Shown in pieces: positions 33,146 through 44,873 of a stretch of DNA of 64,000 bases (the first letter of the stretch is position 1; each line of letters begins with the position of its first letter). The translations under genes were made by a program, and so were the position numbers. A model generated the notes under the pieces. That model did not search any database and was not told the DNA's origin. It worked only from the letters and a program-made list of their open reading frames with translations. Origin of the DNA: Ampelocalamus luodianensis (taxonomy: Eukaryota > Streptophyta > Magnoliopsida > Poales > Poaceae); NCBI GenBank assembly GCA_036346255.1, contig CM070633.1:10974001-11038000 (forward strand), given 5' to 3'.

Positions 33146-35233
33146 ATTGGTGACGTAGCACCATGGCATGTAGACGTAGCCTGACACGTATGAGTAGAAG
33201 CAGTAGATGCAGCCCAGCATATTTGTGTAGAGGCATCTCGTACCAACTGGAAAATATGGCAATGCAGTCGTCGAAAGTTCGATCGGAGAAGATGTGGATG
33301 CAGTGCAGCGAGTTGAAGCAGTGGATGCATCCTTAGGGTTGATGTCCTCATCATCCTCCCTTTCTTGAATTTGAGTCGTCCCCGACTCAATCGTATCCTT
33401 GAAGTCGTTGCTTTCCTGTAAAAGGTTAGTAGCAACAGGAGGCAAAGAACCACACATTTCTTCTAATGGACAGGAAGATTCTTTGCAAAACATAGTATAG
33501 CATTCAGATTCATGTTTTTCTATGTCAATGCAATCAGATTTTGTAGCCAACATAACTGGAGCTTTCAATTTAATTTCACTTGGAGCTTTAATCGGATGAT
33601 CATCTTTTGTCTTCTCCTTACTTGTTCTCTCAGTTCTTTCTAATTCATCTTTTAATATAGCAATAGGAGACATTGGAAGCAAAGTGATTTTCTTTTCTTT
33701 ATATGTGAAAGTATAATGATTAGATCTACCATGATGTTTAGTATATCTATCATATTGCCAAGGTCTACCTAACAATAATGAGCATGCTTGCATAGGTACG
33801 ACATCGCAATCAACATAATCATGATATGATCCAATAAAAAAATATACGCGCACAAGTTTAGTTACCTTCAACTTACCATAAGAATTCAGCCATTGAATGT
33901 AGTATGGATGGGGGTGTTGAGTTGTGGTCAAGCCAAGCTTCTCGACCATGTCTGTGCTAGCAAGATTGTTGCAACTTCCGCCATCGATGATGACTTTACA
34001 GGAAAGTTCCTTGATGACGAACTTCAATTGGAACAAGGTGTGATGTTGATTTTGTTCAGCACGCTCCATTTGAGCACTTAGCACCCGCTGGACAACTAAG
34101 CTTTGGAACATGTCAGATGCCTCTTGGCTTATATGTTCTTCCTCAGTTTCATCACCTGTATTGTTAGTTGCAACCAAAACATGTTCTTTACCAATATCGC
34201 TGGCTGAAGTGTATTCACCATTGTCCTTGATAAGTAAAGCTCGCTGACTTGGACAATCGTGCATCAAGTGCCCAAATTCTTTGCAACGGTGACATTGTAC
34301 ATCTCTAGTCCGCCCTGTAGAAGCAACAGAATAAGCACTTTTTGTAGGGACTTGTACCTTTGCTGATTTTCTTGCATCAGGGACATGCATAGGTGTGGTA
34401 GGAGCAGCAGGGGGTGCACGGCTTGAGGAGGGTGCCACATGTTGTTGCTGACTTGTCCAACCTGCAAAAGATCCTCCAAAATCGCCCTTAGAGCGAGATT
34501 GTCGACCCTGCACTTCTCTTTCAGATTTGCAAGTAAGATGGAACAAACGAGTGATAGAATTGTATTCTTTATAATCAAGTATGTCCTGAATTTCTCCGTT
34601 TAAACCACCTAAAAAACTAGCCATCTTAGCATCTTCTATTTCATCTAAACCACAATGCAATAAACCAGTTTGCAATTCTTGATAATAATCCTCTACAGAA
34701 CTACTACCTTGTCTTAAGTGTTGTAATTTATTAAGCAAATCACGAGAATAATATGAAGGTACAAATCTATATCTCATTGCTCTTTTCAAAGCATTCCATG
34801 TTCTAGGTATGTCCTGATGATTACGACCATATTCACTCCACCAAATAGATGCAAAATCAGAAAATTCACTAGTAGCAGCCCTAACTTTCTTATCTTTAGG
34901 GAATTCATGACAAGCAAATTTTTGTTCCACAGTTAACTCCCATGTGAGATAAGCATCAGCATCATATTTTCTAGCAAAAGGAGGCATAGTGAATTTAATT
35001 TTACCAAATGCGTCATTATGGTCACATACCTCACGTTGATTTCTTCCCATACCTTGACGATTGTGACGAAGCTGACGATGGTTGCGATCATTGTGAACAT
35101 TGAATCCATCAGTTTCTATATCAGCAGTGTAGTTGTTCATTTCTTCTTCTTCCACCTCATCTGCCCAAGAGCGAGCAGCGGGTGGTGTACGACGAGCAGG
35201 AGGTGGTGCGCGACGAGCAGGAGGGTCGTACAC
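33089..35233 (-). CDS. Gypsy gag-protease polyprotein of X, no RT or integrase
   Basis: An uninterrupted 714-codon frame (ending at 33089; it opens with a GTG at 35233, so the true start is uncertain). Residues about 1-40 are proline/arginine-rich then acidic (RSWADEVEEEEMNNY). The gag core follows (ARKYDADAYLTWELTVEQKF, PRTWNALKRAMRYRFVPSYY, EDYYQELQTGLLHCGLDE). A zinc knuckle CHRCKEFGHLMHDC is near residues 312-326. The protease motif IIDGGSCNNLAS is near residue 413, with LLLGRPWQYD after it. Then NLLQE is followed by an acidic tail and no RT, where the related element at 57697-62326 continues into RT. It would supply particle protein and protease only. The intact frame suggests recent selection or youth. 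Confidence 0.88.
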   Translation of the reverse strand: MYDPPARRAPPPARRTPPAARSWADEVEEEEMNNYTADIETDGFNVHNDRNHRQLRHNRQGMGRNQREVCDHNDAFGKIKFTMPPFARKYDADAYLTWELTVEQKFACHEFPKDKKVRAATSEFSDFASIWWSEYGRNHQDIPRTWNALKRAMRYRFVPSYYSRDLLNKLQHLRQGSSSVEDYYQELQTGLLHCGLDEIEDAKMASFLGGLNGEIQDILDYKEYNSITRLFHLTCKSEREVQGRQSRSKGDFGGSFAGWTSQQQHVAPSSSRAPPAAPTTPMHVPDARKSAKVQVPTKSAYSVASTGRTRDVQCHRCKEFGHLMHDCPSQRALLIKDNGEYTSASDIGKEHVLVATNNTGDETEEEHISQEASDMFQSLVVQRVLSAQMERAEQNQHHTLFQLKFVIKELSCKVIIDGGSCNNLASTDMVEKLGLTTTQHPHPYYIQWLNSYGKLKVTKLVRVYFFIGSYHDYVDCDVVPMQACSLLLGRPWQYDRYTKHHGRSNHYTFTYKEKKITLLPMSPIAILKDELERTERTSKEKTKDDHPIKAPSEIKLKAPVMLATKSDCIDIEKHESECYTMFCKESSCPLEEMCGSLPPVATNLLQESNDFKDTIESGTTQIQEREDDEDINPKDASTASTRCTASTSSPIELSTTALPYFPVGTRCLYTNMLGCIYCFYSYVSGYVYMPWCYVTNCWPIGYIINGLIWPYWPI

Positions 35234-35268
35234 CTTGGCTCATCCCGGGCCGTGTTTTCAGTAAGTGG

Positions 35269-35475
35269 CTAGCGTTCGAGGAGCGCAACGAGTGTGTGGA
35301 GCACTGTGAGGCTGTTATTGATCTTATCCAAGGCATTACGAACGCTCTCTCCGAGTGAGTGCTCCATGTGCCGCATGAGCTCTCGCGTGCGAGGTGTGAA
35401 AGATCCCTCACCAGCATGCTCCAAAGAGTGGCTGTTGTTGTTCTCACCATGTGTAGATCCATGTAAACCTGCCAT
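35269..35475 (-). CDS. Short leader frame upstream of X gag
   Basis: 68 codons from ATG 35475 (MAGLHGSTHGENNNSHS, ESVRNALDKINNSLTVL), which looks like a gag N-terminal helical segment. It ends in TAG just before the main gag frame, in another frame. It may be the original gag N-terminus split off by a frameshift, or a separate small leader frame. No relative is recognised. Confidence 0.45.
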   Translation of the reverse strand: MAGLHGSTHGENNNSHSLEHAGEGSFTPRTRELMRHMEHSLGESVRNALDKINNSLTVLHTLVALLER

Positions 35476-37147
35476 TGTTTGTAGAAAACAAAGAGCAAAT
35501 CACAGTGTATATGTTCCTATCAACTACTAGGATCCGAAGTTTCACAAGTCACTCTCACTCAGGCCTTTTGCCAAGTTCTTACAAGCTCTTACCAATACAG
35601 CAAGGAAGTGGTACAACCAGTGGCTGGTTCGTGATACTCTCACTTGGGATTAGCCCAACGATTGCGAGGAACAGTACCTGCTGAGTTAGTAGGAAGTGGA
35701 GCTCGGAAGGCTAGTATATAGCAAAGGAGTAGCAATTGTTCAAATCAGGATGCAAAGTTGAAAAGTAGTTCAACGTACTAGTCGCAAGTGCTGGTCCTAG
35801 TCTAAACCAAGCCTAGCTAGAGCAACTCACAAGAACGACTAGTAGCAACAACGGAGGGCTAGCACAAGAACTATCAACGCAAGCGAGCAATGGATGAATT
35901 ATGCCAACCTGATCAAGGCAATAAGTCAAGAAAGGAGACAGCTCTGAAATTCTTTTCGTTATTTCCTTCTTTCTTCCATTTCTTTTCTTTTCTTTTCTTC
36001 TTCTCTTTCTCACTTCTTTTTTTCTTTTGCTTCTTCCCATTTTTTCTTCTTCTGTTTTTTTTTTACCTCAGAGAACTATGGAAACCAGAAAAACCTAAAA
36101 ATTTTTGCACTTCGGCAACCCTAATTTCCTTCGGCAAACTGAAATTTTCTTCGACAAACCGAATTCGGCTAGTATGGAAGCCGAAACCAAATATTCGAAC
36201 ACAACTCTTGTGCTTTCCCTTTTCTACTGAAACCCAAAACTGGTTCTCGTCGGTCTCTTGACTGCCGAAAACCAACTAGGGTTTCCTTGATATTGGATTC
36301 TCCCCGAAAACAAGCAGTGGCCATAGCAGGGAAAAGGATGGCGCGGCAGGGGAAATTGGCGGGTTGGGTTGCTGCGGAAGCTATTGGCAGCGACAAGGAT
36401 CTGTGGGCTGCCGCGACAAGGAGTGGTGCTTGGTGGCTGGAGTGGTGCTTGGTGGCTGGAGTTTCTTGGTGGCCGCGGCAGGAGTGGTAGCAAGGATGGC
36501 GGCCACAGCAGGGTGATCCGGTTTCGCGGCAGTGGCTAGTAGCGGCAGCAGATCAAGTTTGTTTGCCGCGGCAGCAAGGATGATGAGGTCAGCGTGACAG
36601 CAAAGGTGACTGTCGTGGCAGCGCCAAGGAGTGGTGGCAGGGTGTCGAGGTGACCACGGCCGGGGTGCTGGTGGCCAGAGCAGGTGCTGTGGTGGCCGCG
36701 GCAGGCGCTGTGGTGGTTGTAGCAGAACTAGGTGGTCGCCGTGACAAGCAAGAGGAAGCGACGGCAGAAGCACTGGATGTTGGGGCTACAGCAGGGGGTG
36801 GTGGTGATGTTGGGGGCTGCGGCAGGGTGGCCGCAGTAGGGAGACTTAGGTTGCCGCGGCAGCGAATGCAAGCGATGGCAGGGACAATTGGGTGGCCGCG
36901 ACAGCGAGTGGTTGGCGCGGTGCTGCAAAGGAAGCGGTGGCAGTTTAGGACTCGGAAGAAATCCTTGATGGCTGCGGCAGGGGATGATGGGGTGATGTTT
37001 GGTGGGCTGCCGTGGCAGCACAATGGCAGCGGCGACAAGGTGCGGCAGGGGATGATGGCCTGCGGCAGGGAGGAAGGCAATACTAGACGACTAGCAAGAG
37101 ACTCTAAACTAGACCAATCTAGACAGAAAACCAGCACAAGACACGAC
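35476..37147 (-). other. Leader region of X (part), low complexity
   Basis: Non-coding on the minus strand. Includes a pyrimidine-rich tract (about 35945-36065) and a degenerate GC-rich repeat (36340-37060) built on GTGGCCGCGGCAGG-like units. Its other part is at 52881-53031, beyond the Y insertion. Confidence 0.6.
36340..37060. repeat. Degenerate GC-rich repeat (GGTGGCCGCGGCAGG-like)
   Basis: Many imperfect copies of a 12-18 bp phrase such as GTGGCCGCGGCAGG, TGCTGCGGCAGG and GGTGGCCGCGACAG. Long frames on both strands here are side effects of the repeat. Confidence 0.7.
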
Positions 37148-37683
37148 TGTAATACCCCAAATGTATTCGACAGAGAAGAAATAAATTAGAGATAAGGACC
37201 AATTAGAAAAGTGTTTTAACAGGAGATTAGAGGGGGATTTACGCATAATTTCGACAACTTGGGCTATGGGCTTCCAGCCCACAGCATTTACGCCCATGAG
37301 GGGCTGACTACCAATAAAAAAGGAAGAAAACCCTAGAAGTGGTACTGTAGCATGGCATGCTACAAGATTCGCCATCGCACAAAGCATCATGAAATGAGTG
37401 CCCCAATTGGAGGAAGAAGGCGATCACCCAGAGATCGATTGGCCAAGAAGAAGGAGATCGCTGAGGTGCCCGTCTGTTGGAGGAGGAGGAAGGTGAGGGA
37501 ACAGACCATCTTTGGGGAGAGTTTGGTGGGTGCTCTCCATGCCCGGCAATTGGTTCGTCAAGGGTAATCCCGTTTTCCTCGTTTAGATGTTTTAGCGCCT
37601 AACTATTCTTTGCCGCAGCTCGCTGCCTCGTATGCATCGCATTAGAGGGACGATGTGATATAGTTAAGTGCGGATTCGCTGAT
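37148..37683 (+). repeat. Y 5' LTR, first part (before Z insertion)
   Basis: Starts TGTAATACCCCAAATG; preceded by target duplication ACGAC (37143-37147). Matches 50670 onward. Interrupted after GTGCGGATTC by element Z; resumes at 44874. From about 37350 it shows many single-base losses and scrambled patches relative to the 3' LTR. Confidence 0.9.
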
Positions 37684-39973
37684 CAGAACACCCCAACTCG
37701 TAACGAGCCCGAGTGCTACCAAAACTAAATACAACTAGAGAGAATTTACAAATTTTCAATGAGTTTCTCTTGTAATCTAGGAAAAACAATTTTCTAACAA
37801 GTGATCATAACATTTAACAGTAATTTCATAAACCAATACACTCATGCATAAGGGATAATCATATGAAGGTAATTAAATAACACCATTCTCACATCCATAA
37901 CTTATTTCGTCATTCATAATCATAAAGTAACTATGGGTATTTCTCAGCAGTCTATTTATTCTTATGTGATGCTAAAATATCAATTGCATTATTATTGTGA
38001 AGTGGTGCGTGCTTTCCAATCATCTACTCCCGCCCATGCATGACGTCTTTGCCAGAAGTACCTAAATCAAAACAAAGCAAGGATGAGCCATAGGACTCAG
38101 CAAGTATCAACAAGATTACAGGATCAAAAAGACATAACCGTTTGAACAACTTTAATCAACATTACTCATGGCATTTCCAATATTAAACAAATATGCTGAC
38201 AATGCTATGCACTCTTTGTTCTTTAACTCTTTACGCATTTTACCTGGAATGCGGGTATTCATCCGTCAATGGATACCCATGCTCGTGCTATCCGCACAGG
38301 ACTAAGAGCCTATACAACAACTTGTATAGGACCTTTGCCCGTCATCAAAATGTCGGGACCTCAGACATATTGCCCACATTTCATAAATGTGGGGACTCAA
38401 GCTCGTCATTGACGACAGGGACCTCAATCAATCACTTGGTCACCTCATGACCAAGTTTCAAGATGCTCGAATATGCATGAATATAACATCTATTTCTTCT
38501 CATTCAATAGAATTCAACATATACCTTAGTCATGAAAATGTACATTATGAATAATCTGCAGTCATAACATGCAAGCATCAACACCACTAGGCCATCTCAA
38601 CATCACTTTCACATGACAACAATGAACATTACACAACTCAATCATGACATGCAACAAGAATTTCCATTTTAACCCGAATACTTGCCTCAACCGTGTGAAG
38701 CGCGGACGGAAGTAGGTGCTGCCCTTGGGACCTCGCTGCCACCTGACAAGAATAAAACCCCAAACTAAGACTTGCTTACTGGACCAAACCATACATAACA
38801 TCACATTCGAAATCGCTAACTTTTTAACATTTTTAACTTTTCTAATTTCTAGCGATAGGTCACTGCAAACAGCATACTTCAAAAATTCATAACTTTCTGC
38901 TCAGGGGTCCAAATGAGATGATCTTAGACTTTCTGAAAAGATAATTAAGTTGCCTAAATAAACCTAGTTGGGGTGACCTCTGATTCGGCCATCTTCTACC
39001 CCTACCAATCCCTTTAGTCAGAGCAGTTCAACAGCATTCAGTTTCTGGACAGAAATAAAGAAAATAGCATAACTTTCTCTACGTTCATCCAAATTCAGTG
39101 ATCTTTAGTTTTCCTGAAAGCTAAGAGGATTAGCTTCATTTTTCGTTATGGTGAGACCCTCTGAAACTCCTCTAACAGCAAGTTTAAATCAGGTTAAACC
39201 GACACTGTCAAATCTGTTACCCACAGAAACATCATAGCACTAAAAAAATCATAACTTTGGCTACCGAAGTCCGAATGACCTGATTCTTGTCGGCAATGAA
39301 AGATAACTACGATACCCACAACTTTCTAGGAGATACCCAGACCCAAATCTGCCTTTACCTTAACCAAAAACGACAATATATGCTACTGCAGAACACCGAT
39401 CTACTGTCATCCGAAAATTGGTCAACAAGAAAACGACCCAAAACAAAGAACCACGGGTTACCCTTGCCGAAACGACGAAGGTACGCAGCGCGGATGAAGA
39501 TCACCACGAGTTCCCGGTTGCGGATCCTTCTTCCCTTCTCCCTTTCTTCTCTTCCTTCTCCCTTTCTCTCCTTTTCTTCCTTCTTTTCTCTTCCTCTTGG
39601 CCGCCACCCAAGGCTTTTCTTTCTTGCTCTTGGCCAGCAACAATGGGGAATCAAGGAGGGTGCAAGGAGGTGGGGAGGTGGGGCTGCGCAAGGAGGGAAG
39701 GGAAGGGTTGGCCGCAAGGGAGGAGAGGAGGGGGCGGCTGCTAGGGAGGAGAGGGAGGAGGCGGCCGCTAGGGAGGAGAGGGAGGGGGGTTTGGTCGGCT
39801 AGGGTTTGGGGAGGGAAGCCCCCCCTTGGCCGGCCACCCCATCGGGCCTTGGCCCAGCCCAAGCTGCCGAAAGATTCGTTTTCCCTCAAAACCTGGTTTT
39901 TAGCAAAAACTACAGTCACTTTCATGAATATCAACCGCTCTCAACAAACCGACAAAACTTTCCGGATATTACG
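37684..39973 (-). repeat. 3' LTR of element Z
   Basis: + strand from CAGAACACCCC (a degraded TGTAACACCCC) to GGATATTAC. The minus-strand polypurine tract TTAAGGGGAGAC abuts at 39973-39984. Matches 42546-44873 but with many one-base deletions in G or C runs. Contains a stem-loop array at 38236-38455. Confidence 0.85.
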
Positions 39974-40012
39974 TCTCCCCTTAAATGTAATTCGACCCGA
40001 ATTCTAAACGCT

Positions 40013-42450
40013 CTACGAGCACAAGAGAAACCGAGGTGAACACTTAACATACAAAGGATACACACCAAGTGAATAATTCGGATAAATCTCGCGCATGCGA
40101 GATTCCAATTCCCACGTAGCTTCCCGCTCATCTGTCTGTGACCAAAGTACCTTAACATAGTTCAAGGTCTTGTTCCTTAGTGCCTTCTCGACTTTTCCAA
40201 TATTCTTACCGCTTGGACTCGAAGGACGATCTTGTTCAATAGTTAAAGGTTCCAATGAAATGTGATGTTCGGATCTCGCAAGTACTTCCTCAACATGGAT
40301 ACATGAAACACGCAGCACACCCTCATGGACTCGGAGGTCCAGCGGTATGCCAACTTCCCAATCCGCCAGATCGCGAATGGGCCAATGTACCTCGGGCTAA
40401 GCTTCCCTTTGGTACCAAATCTCACTACTCCTTTTGTGGAGACACCTCAAGAGTACTGGTCACCCACTTCAAATTCTAAGTCTCTTCTCCTTACATCCGC
40501 ATAGCTCTTCTGCGCTTTGAGTCGCTAATAAATTCCCTCACTAAGGCTACTGTTCCACCGTCTTTTGTACCCAATCCGGCCCAAATCGCCTTCTCACCCA
40601 TAGCTTCCCAAAGAAAGGGGTGATCTACACTTACGTCCATACAAAACCTCAAACGGAGCGGCCTTTATGCTGGAGTGATAACTGTTATTATAAGCAAATT
40701 CCACCAAGGGCAACTGATCTTCCCAGCTACCCTTCCAAGATAGGACACAGGTTCTCAACATATCCTCCAAGGTCTGAATAGTGCGCTCTGTTTGTCCATC
40801 TGTCTGAGGATGAAAAGCGGTACTCAAACGGAGTTGTGTACCCAAAGCATTCTGCAAACTCTCCCAAAACTTGATACAAACTTAGCATCCTCGCGAAATG
40901 ATGGTTTTGGCACTCCATGCAATCTCACAATCTCACGCACATAGATAGGGGCCAAATCACTAGCCGAGTTCGTCGAACGGACAGAATAAAAGAACATAAG
41001 CCTCCACCGAGTCCACTAAGAGCGTACTGTCACCACATCAGACGACTGCCACGACTGCGTCGGCATGGCATAGAAATCGCTGCTCATCTTGGTGCGGTAG
41101 GAACTCCGCACTCAAAAGGAGGTGCGGAATCGCAGGGGTGCCAAGGCACCGAACAGAAACGGTGCCAAGGCACTGGTGGCCAAAGTACCGGCGGTGGCAT
41201 CCTCCAGATGTCAAGATAGGGTGAGGTGACCCCAAGACCGAATAGGTGTGGTCGCTAACATCCGAATCGAACCTCGCGAAGACGCGCGCTGCTCGTGCCG
41301 ATGCGGCTCGTTCCTATTTAATAATATCGCGGGATTCCGCCGACAGACCAATGCCTTGTGGCCCTCCCACCACAATGGCGACAAGATCTGACCAAGAACA
41401 CTGACGCCCGATGCTCATTGCCACACTTGAAACATTTCATACCCCGCTCGAATCGGGCGCAACCTAGGCCCACTCATGCTGACTGGAAGTAAAAGATGAT
41501 GTGGCCTTGTGGTTCTGGACTTGAAGGAATTCTCACGCCTTTGAACTTCTTGGAAACCGGCTTAAATGACCCACTACCTCCTCCAAAATTCTTCTTACGT
41601 CGCCACTAGCCCCACCGACCATGGTACCTTCGTGCTGGTAGATCCTCCCAAGCCGCATCTCTAGCTCCATGCCCCGGCTTGCTCTACTGGGAGCTAAAGT
41701 CACGCAATTCTAGCGCTCCCAAGACTGACGGAACTCCCGCTCGAGCCCTGCGAAACCTCTTAGCCTTTTCTCGCTCATCTGTGAGCCACCGCAGTACAAA
41801 GCGGATCGATTATTAAAACTCGCTTCATATTCCGACACCGTCATCTTACCTCGCTTGTAGCTCTGCAGTGAGACTTCCATCCTCTCCACAAACGATCTTT
41901 GGATAAAACCTCCTCCTAAACTGCTCCACAAACAACTCCCATGTAACAGGCCATGAGCAAAGATCCTAGTTGTCAAGACTCCTCCCACCGGATGTCCGCT
42001 GTCCCTTGCTGAAATGCCACAAATCGTGCCCTCATCTCGCAGCGACATCCCCAAAGCACCAAAGTGCCTCTCCATGTGACGCAGCCGGTTGGCGCATCCA
42101 CTGGAGTGCCCAATCCATCAAAGGTATCAAAGCGCGGGGCGCTCCATCGATGCAATCCCATAGTAATCGCCGCGGGTACCACCGGGGCCACCAATGGGAC
42201 ATCAACCGAACAACGGAGGAGCTTGATCCCGAGGGCTGCTGAAGCAACTTCTTCCTCGACTCGCAGACTTGCTTCACCTGCCTCTGCACTCGAACCTGGC
42301 GGGGCATTGCACGCCTCGCCGGCACCTGCCGCCACGACCACGACCTCTGCCTCTTGCCATCTAAGAACACCACAAAAAAAACTAACCACAATAAGCATAA
42401 GAATAACTAGTATCACACCTTCAAGAATAATCATACAACGACAATAGCGT
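40013..42450 (-). pseudogene. Z internal region: gag remnant, integrase and chromodomain; RT absent
   Basis: Right to left: gag core at 42434-41710 (SYKRGKMTVSEYEASFNN); zinc knuckles near 41420-41330 (CFKCGNEH, CRHCGG), degraded; then integrase from about 41000 (VRLHGVPK-like, then QNALGTQLRLSTAFHPQTDG, LVEFAYNNSYHSSIKAAPFE, YGRKCRSPL) at 40918-40594; the C-terminal domain RFGTKGKLSPRYIGPF at 40425-40243; and a chromodomain end EATWELESRMREIYPNY near 40110-40070. Protease, RT and RNase H between gag and integrase are missing. Frames change often; some of this may be base-call error (see findings). Confidence 0.8.
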
Positions 42451-42532
42451 AGTGCAATGCAAAAGAAAACCCAATCCCACCTACTGTGCTTAGTGTGTCA
42501 AAATTAATATTTCGATGCTCGGACCTCTGACC

Positions 42533-42543
42533 GCTCGATACCA
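42533..42543 (-). promoter_or_regulatory. Primer-binding site of Z (degraded)
   Basis: Minus strand TGGTATCGAGC, one base short of TGGTATCAGAGC, next to the inner end of the right LTR. It shows that the right copy is the 5' LTR. Confidence 0.7.
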
Positions 42544-42545
42544 AT

Positions 42546-44873
42546 CAGTAAACCCCAACTCGTAACGAGCACGAGTGCTACCAAAACTAAATACAACTAG
42601 AGAGAATTTACAAATTTTCGACAGAGTTTCTCTTGTAATCTAGGAAAAACAATTTTCTAACAAGTGATCATAACATTTAACAGTAATTTCATAAACCAAT
42701 ACACTCATGCATAAGGGATAATCATATGAAGGTAATTAAATAACACCATTCCCACATCCATAACTTATTTCGTCATTCATAATCATAAAGTAACTATGGG
42801 TATTTCTCAGCAGTCTATTTATTCTTATGTGATGCTAAAATATCAATTGCATTATTATTGTGAAGTGGTGCGTGCTTTCCGATCATCTACTCCCGCCCAT
42901 GCATGACGTCTTTGCCAGAAGTACCTAAATCAAAACAAAGCAAGGATGAGCCATAGGACTCAGCAAGTATCAACAAGATTACAGGATCAAAAAGACATAA
43001 CCGTTTGAACAACTTTAATCAACATTACTCATGGCATTTCCAATATTAAACAAATATGCTGACAATGCTATGCACTCTTTGTTCTTTAACTCTTTACGCA
43101 TTTTACCGGTAATGCGGGGTATTCATCCGTCAATGGATACCCATGCCTGTGCCATCTGGCACAGGGACCAAGAGCCTATACAACAACTTGTATAGGGACC
43201 TTTGCCCGTCATCAAAATGTCGGGACCTTCAGACATATTGCCCACATTTCATAAATGTGGGGACCTCAAGCTTGTCATTGATCGACAGGGACCTCAATGA
43301 ATCACTTGGTCACCTCATGACCAAGTTTCAAGATCTTTCGAATATGCATGAATATAACATCTATTTCTTCTCATTCAATAGAATTCAACATATACCTTAG
43401 TCATGAAAATGAAGCATTATGAATAATCGTAGTCATAACATGCAAGCATCAACACCACTAGGGCCATCTCAACATCACTTTCACATGACAACAATGAACA
43501 TTACACAACTCAATCATGACATGCAACAAGAATTTCCATTTTAACCCGAATACTTGCCTCAACCGTGTGAGAACGGCGGACGCGAAGTAGGTGCTGCCCT
43601 TGGGACCTCGCTGCCACCTGGACAAGAATAAAACCCCAAACTAAGACTTGCTTACTGGACCAAAACCATACATAACATCACATTCGAAATCGCTAACTTT
43701 TTAACATTTTCAACTTTTCTAATTTCTAGCGATAGGTCACTGCAAACAGTATACTTCAAAAATTCATAACTTTCTGCTCAGGGGTACAAATGAGATGATC
43801 TTAGACTTTCTGAAAAGATAATTAAGTTGCCTAAATAAACCTAGTTGGGGTGACCCTCTGATTCGGCCATCTTCTACCCCTACCAATCCCTTTAGTCAGA
43901 GCAGTTCAACAGCATTCAGTTTCTGGACAGAAATAAAGAAAATAGCATAACTTTCTCTACGTTCATCCAAATTCAGTGATCTTTAGTTTTCCTGAAAGCT
44001 AAGAGGATTAGCTTCATTTTTCGTTATGGTGAGACCCTCTGGAAACTCCTCTAACAGCAAGTTTAAATCAGGTTAAACCGACACTGTCAAATCTGTTACC
44101 CACAGAAACATCATAGCACTAAAAAAATCATAACTTTGGCTACCGAAGTCCGAATGACCTGATTCTTGTCGGCAATGAAAGATAACTACGATACCCACAA
44201 CTTTCTAGGAGATACCCAGACCCAAATCTGCCTTTACCTTAACCAAAAACGACAATATATGCTACTGCAGAACACCGATCTACTGTCATCCGAAAATTGG
44301 TCAACAAGAAAACGACCCAAAACAAAGAACCACGGGTTACCCTTGCCGAAACGACGAAGGTACGCAGCGCGGATGAAGATCACCACGAGTTCCCGGTTGC
44401 GGATCCTTCTTCCCTTCTCCCTTTCTTCTCTTCCTTCTCCCTTTCTCTCCTTTTCTTCCCTTCTTTTCTCTTCCTCTTGGCCGGCCACCCAAGGCTTTTC
44501 TTTCTTGCTCTTGGCCAGCAACAATGGGGAATCAAGGAGGGGTGCAAGGAGGTGGGGAGGTGGGGCTGCGCAAGGGGAGGGGAAGGGGAAGGGTTGGCCG
44601 CAAGGGAGGAGAGGAGGGGGCGGCTGCTAGGGAGGAGAGGGAGGGGGCGGCTGCTAGGGAGGAGAGGGAGGGGGGGTTTGGTCGGCTAGGGTTTGGGGGA
44701 GGGGAACCCCCTTGGCCGGCCACCCTACTGGGCCTTGGCCCAGGCCCAAGTTGCCAGAAAGATTCGTTTTTCCCCTCAAAAACCTGGTTTTTAGCAAAAA
44801 AAACTACAGGTCACTTTCATGAATATCAACCTGCTCTCAACAAAACTGACAAAAACTTTCCGGGATATTACAC
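42546..44873 (-). repeat. 5' LTR of element Z
   Basis: + strand CAGTAAACCCC ... GGGATATTACA; about 2.33 kb. Stem-loop array at 43097-43325. The following bases CGGACAT continue Y's LTR. No clean target duplication is seen because the left junction is scrambled. Confidence 0.85.
43097..43325. repeat. Stem-loop array in Z LTR
   Basis: Consecutive palindromes: CGCATT/AATGCG around TTACCGGTAA; ATTCAT/ATGGAT; CCTGTGCC/GGCACAGG; CCTATACAA/TTGTATAGG; CCCGTCAT/ATGTCGGG (one mismatch); CCCACATT/AATGTGGG; a weak TGTC/GACA; CTTGGTCA/TGACCAAG. Most stems are followed by GGGACC. The left LTR has the same array, damaged. Confidence 0.9.

Noticed and set aside
36589..37189. Alanine/glycine-rich and proline-rich frames of about 180 codons
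   Set aside because: By-products of the GC-rich repeat; they cross the boundary between X and Y.
37660..37690. Target duplication for Z
   Set aside because: The right side shows CGGAC, but the left junction is scrambled, so no duplication can be claimed.
39287..40007. Plus-strand frames of 136-171 codons, repeated at 44166-44886
   Set aside because: They occur in both Z LTR copies and are antisense to the element, rich in Arg/Gly from simple sequence; LTR DNA, not a gene.
43097..43325. Possible CRISPR array
   Set aside because: Repeating GGGACC spacers and palindromes look array-like, but units differ in the paired arms, spacing is short, and the block is part of a plant LTR.
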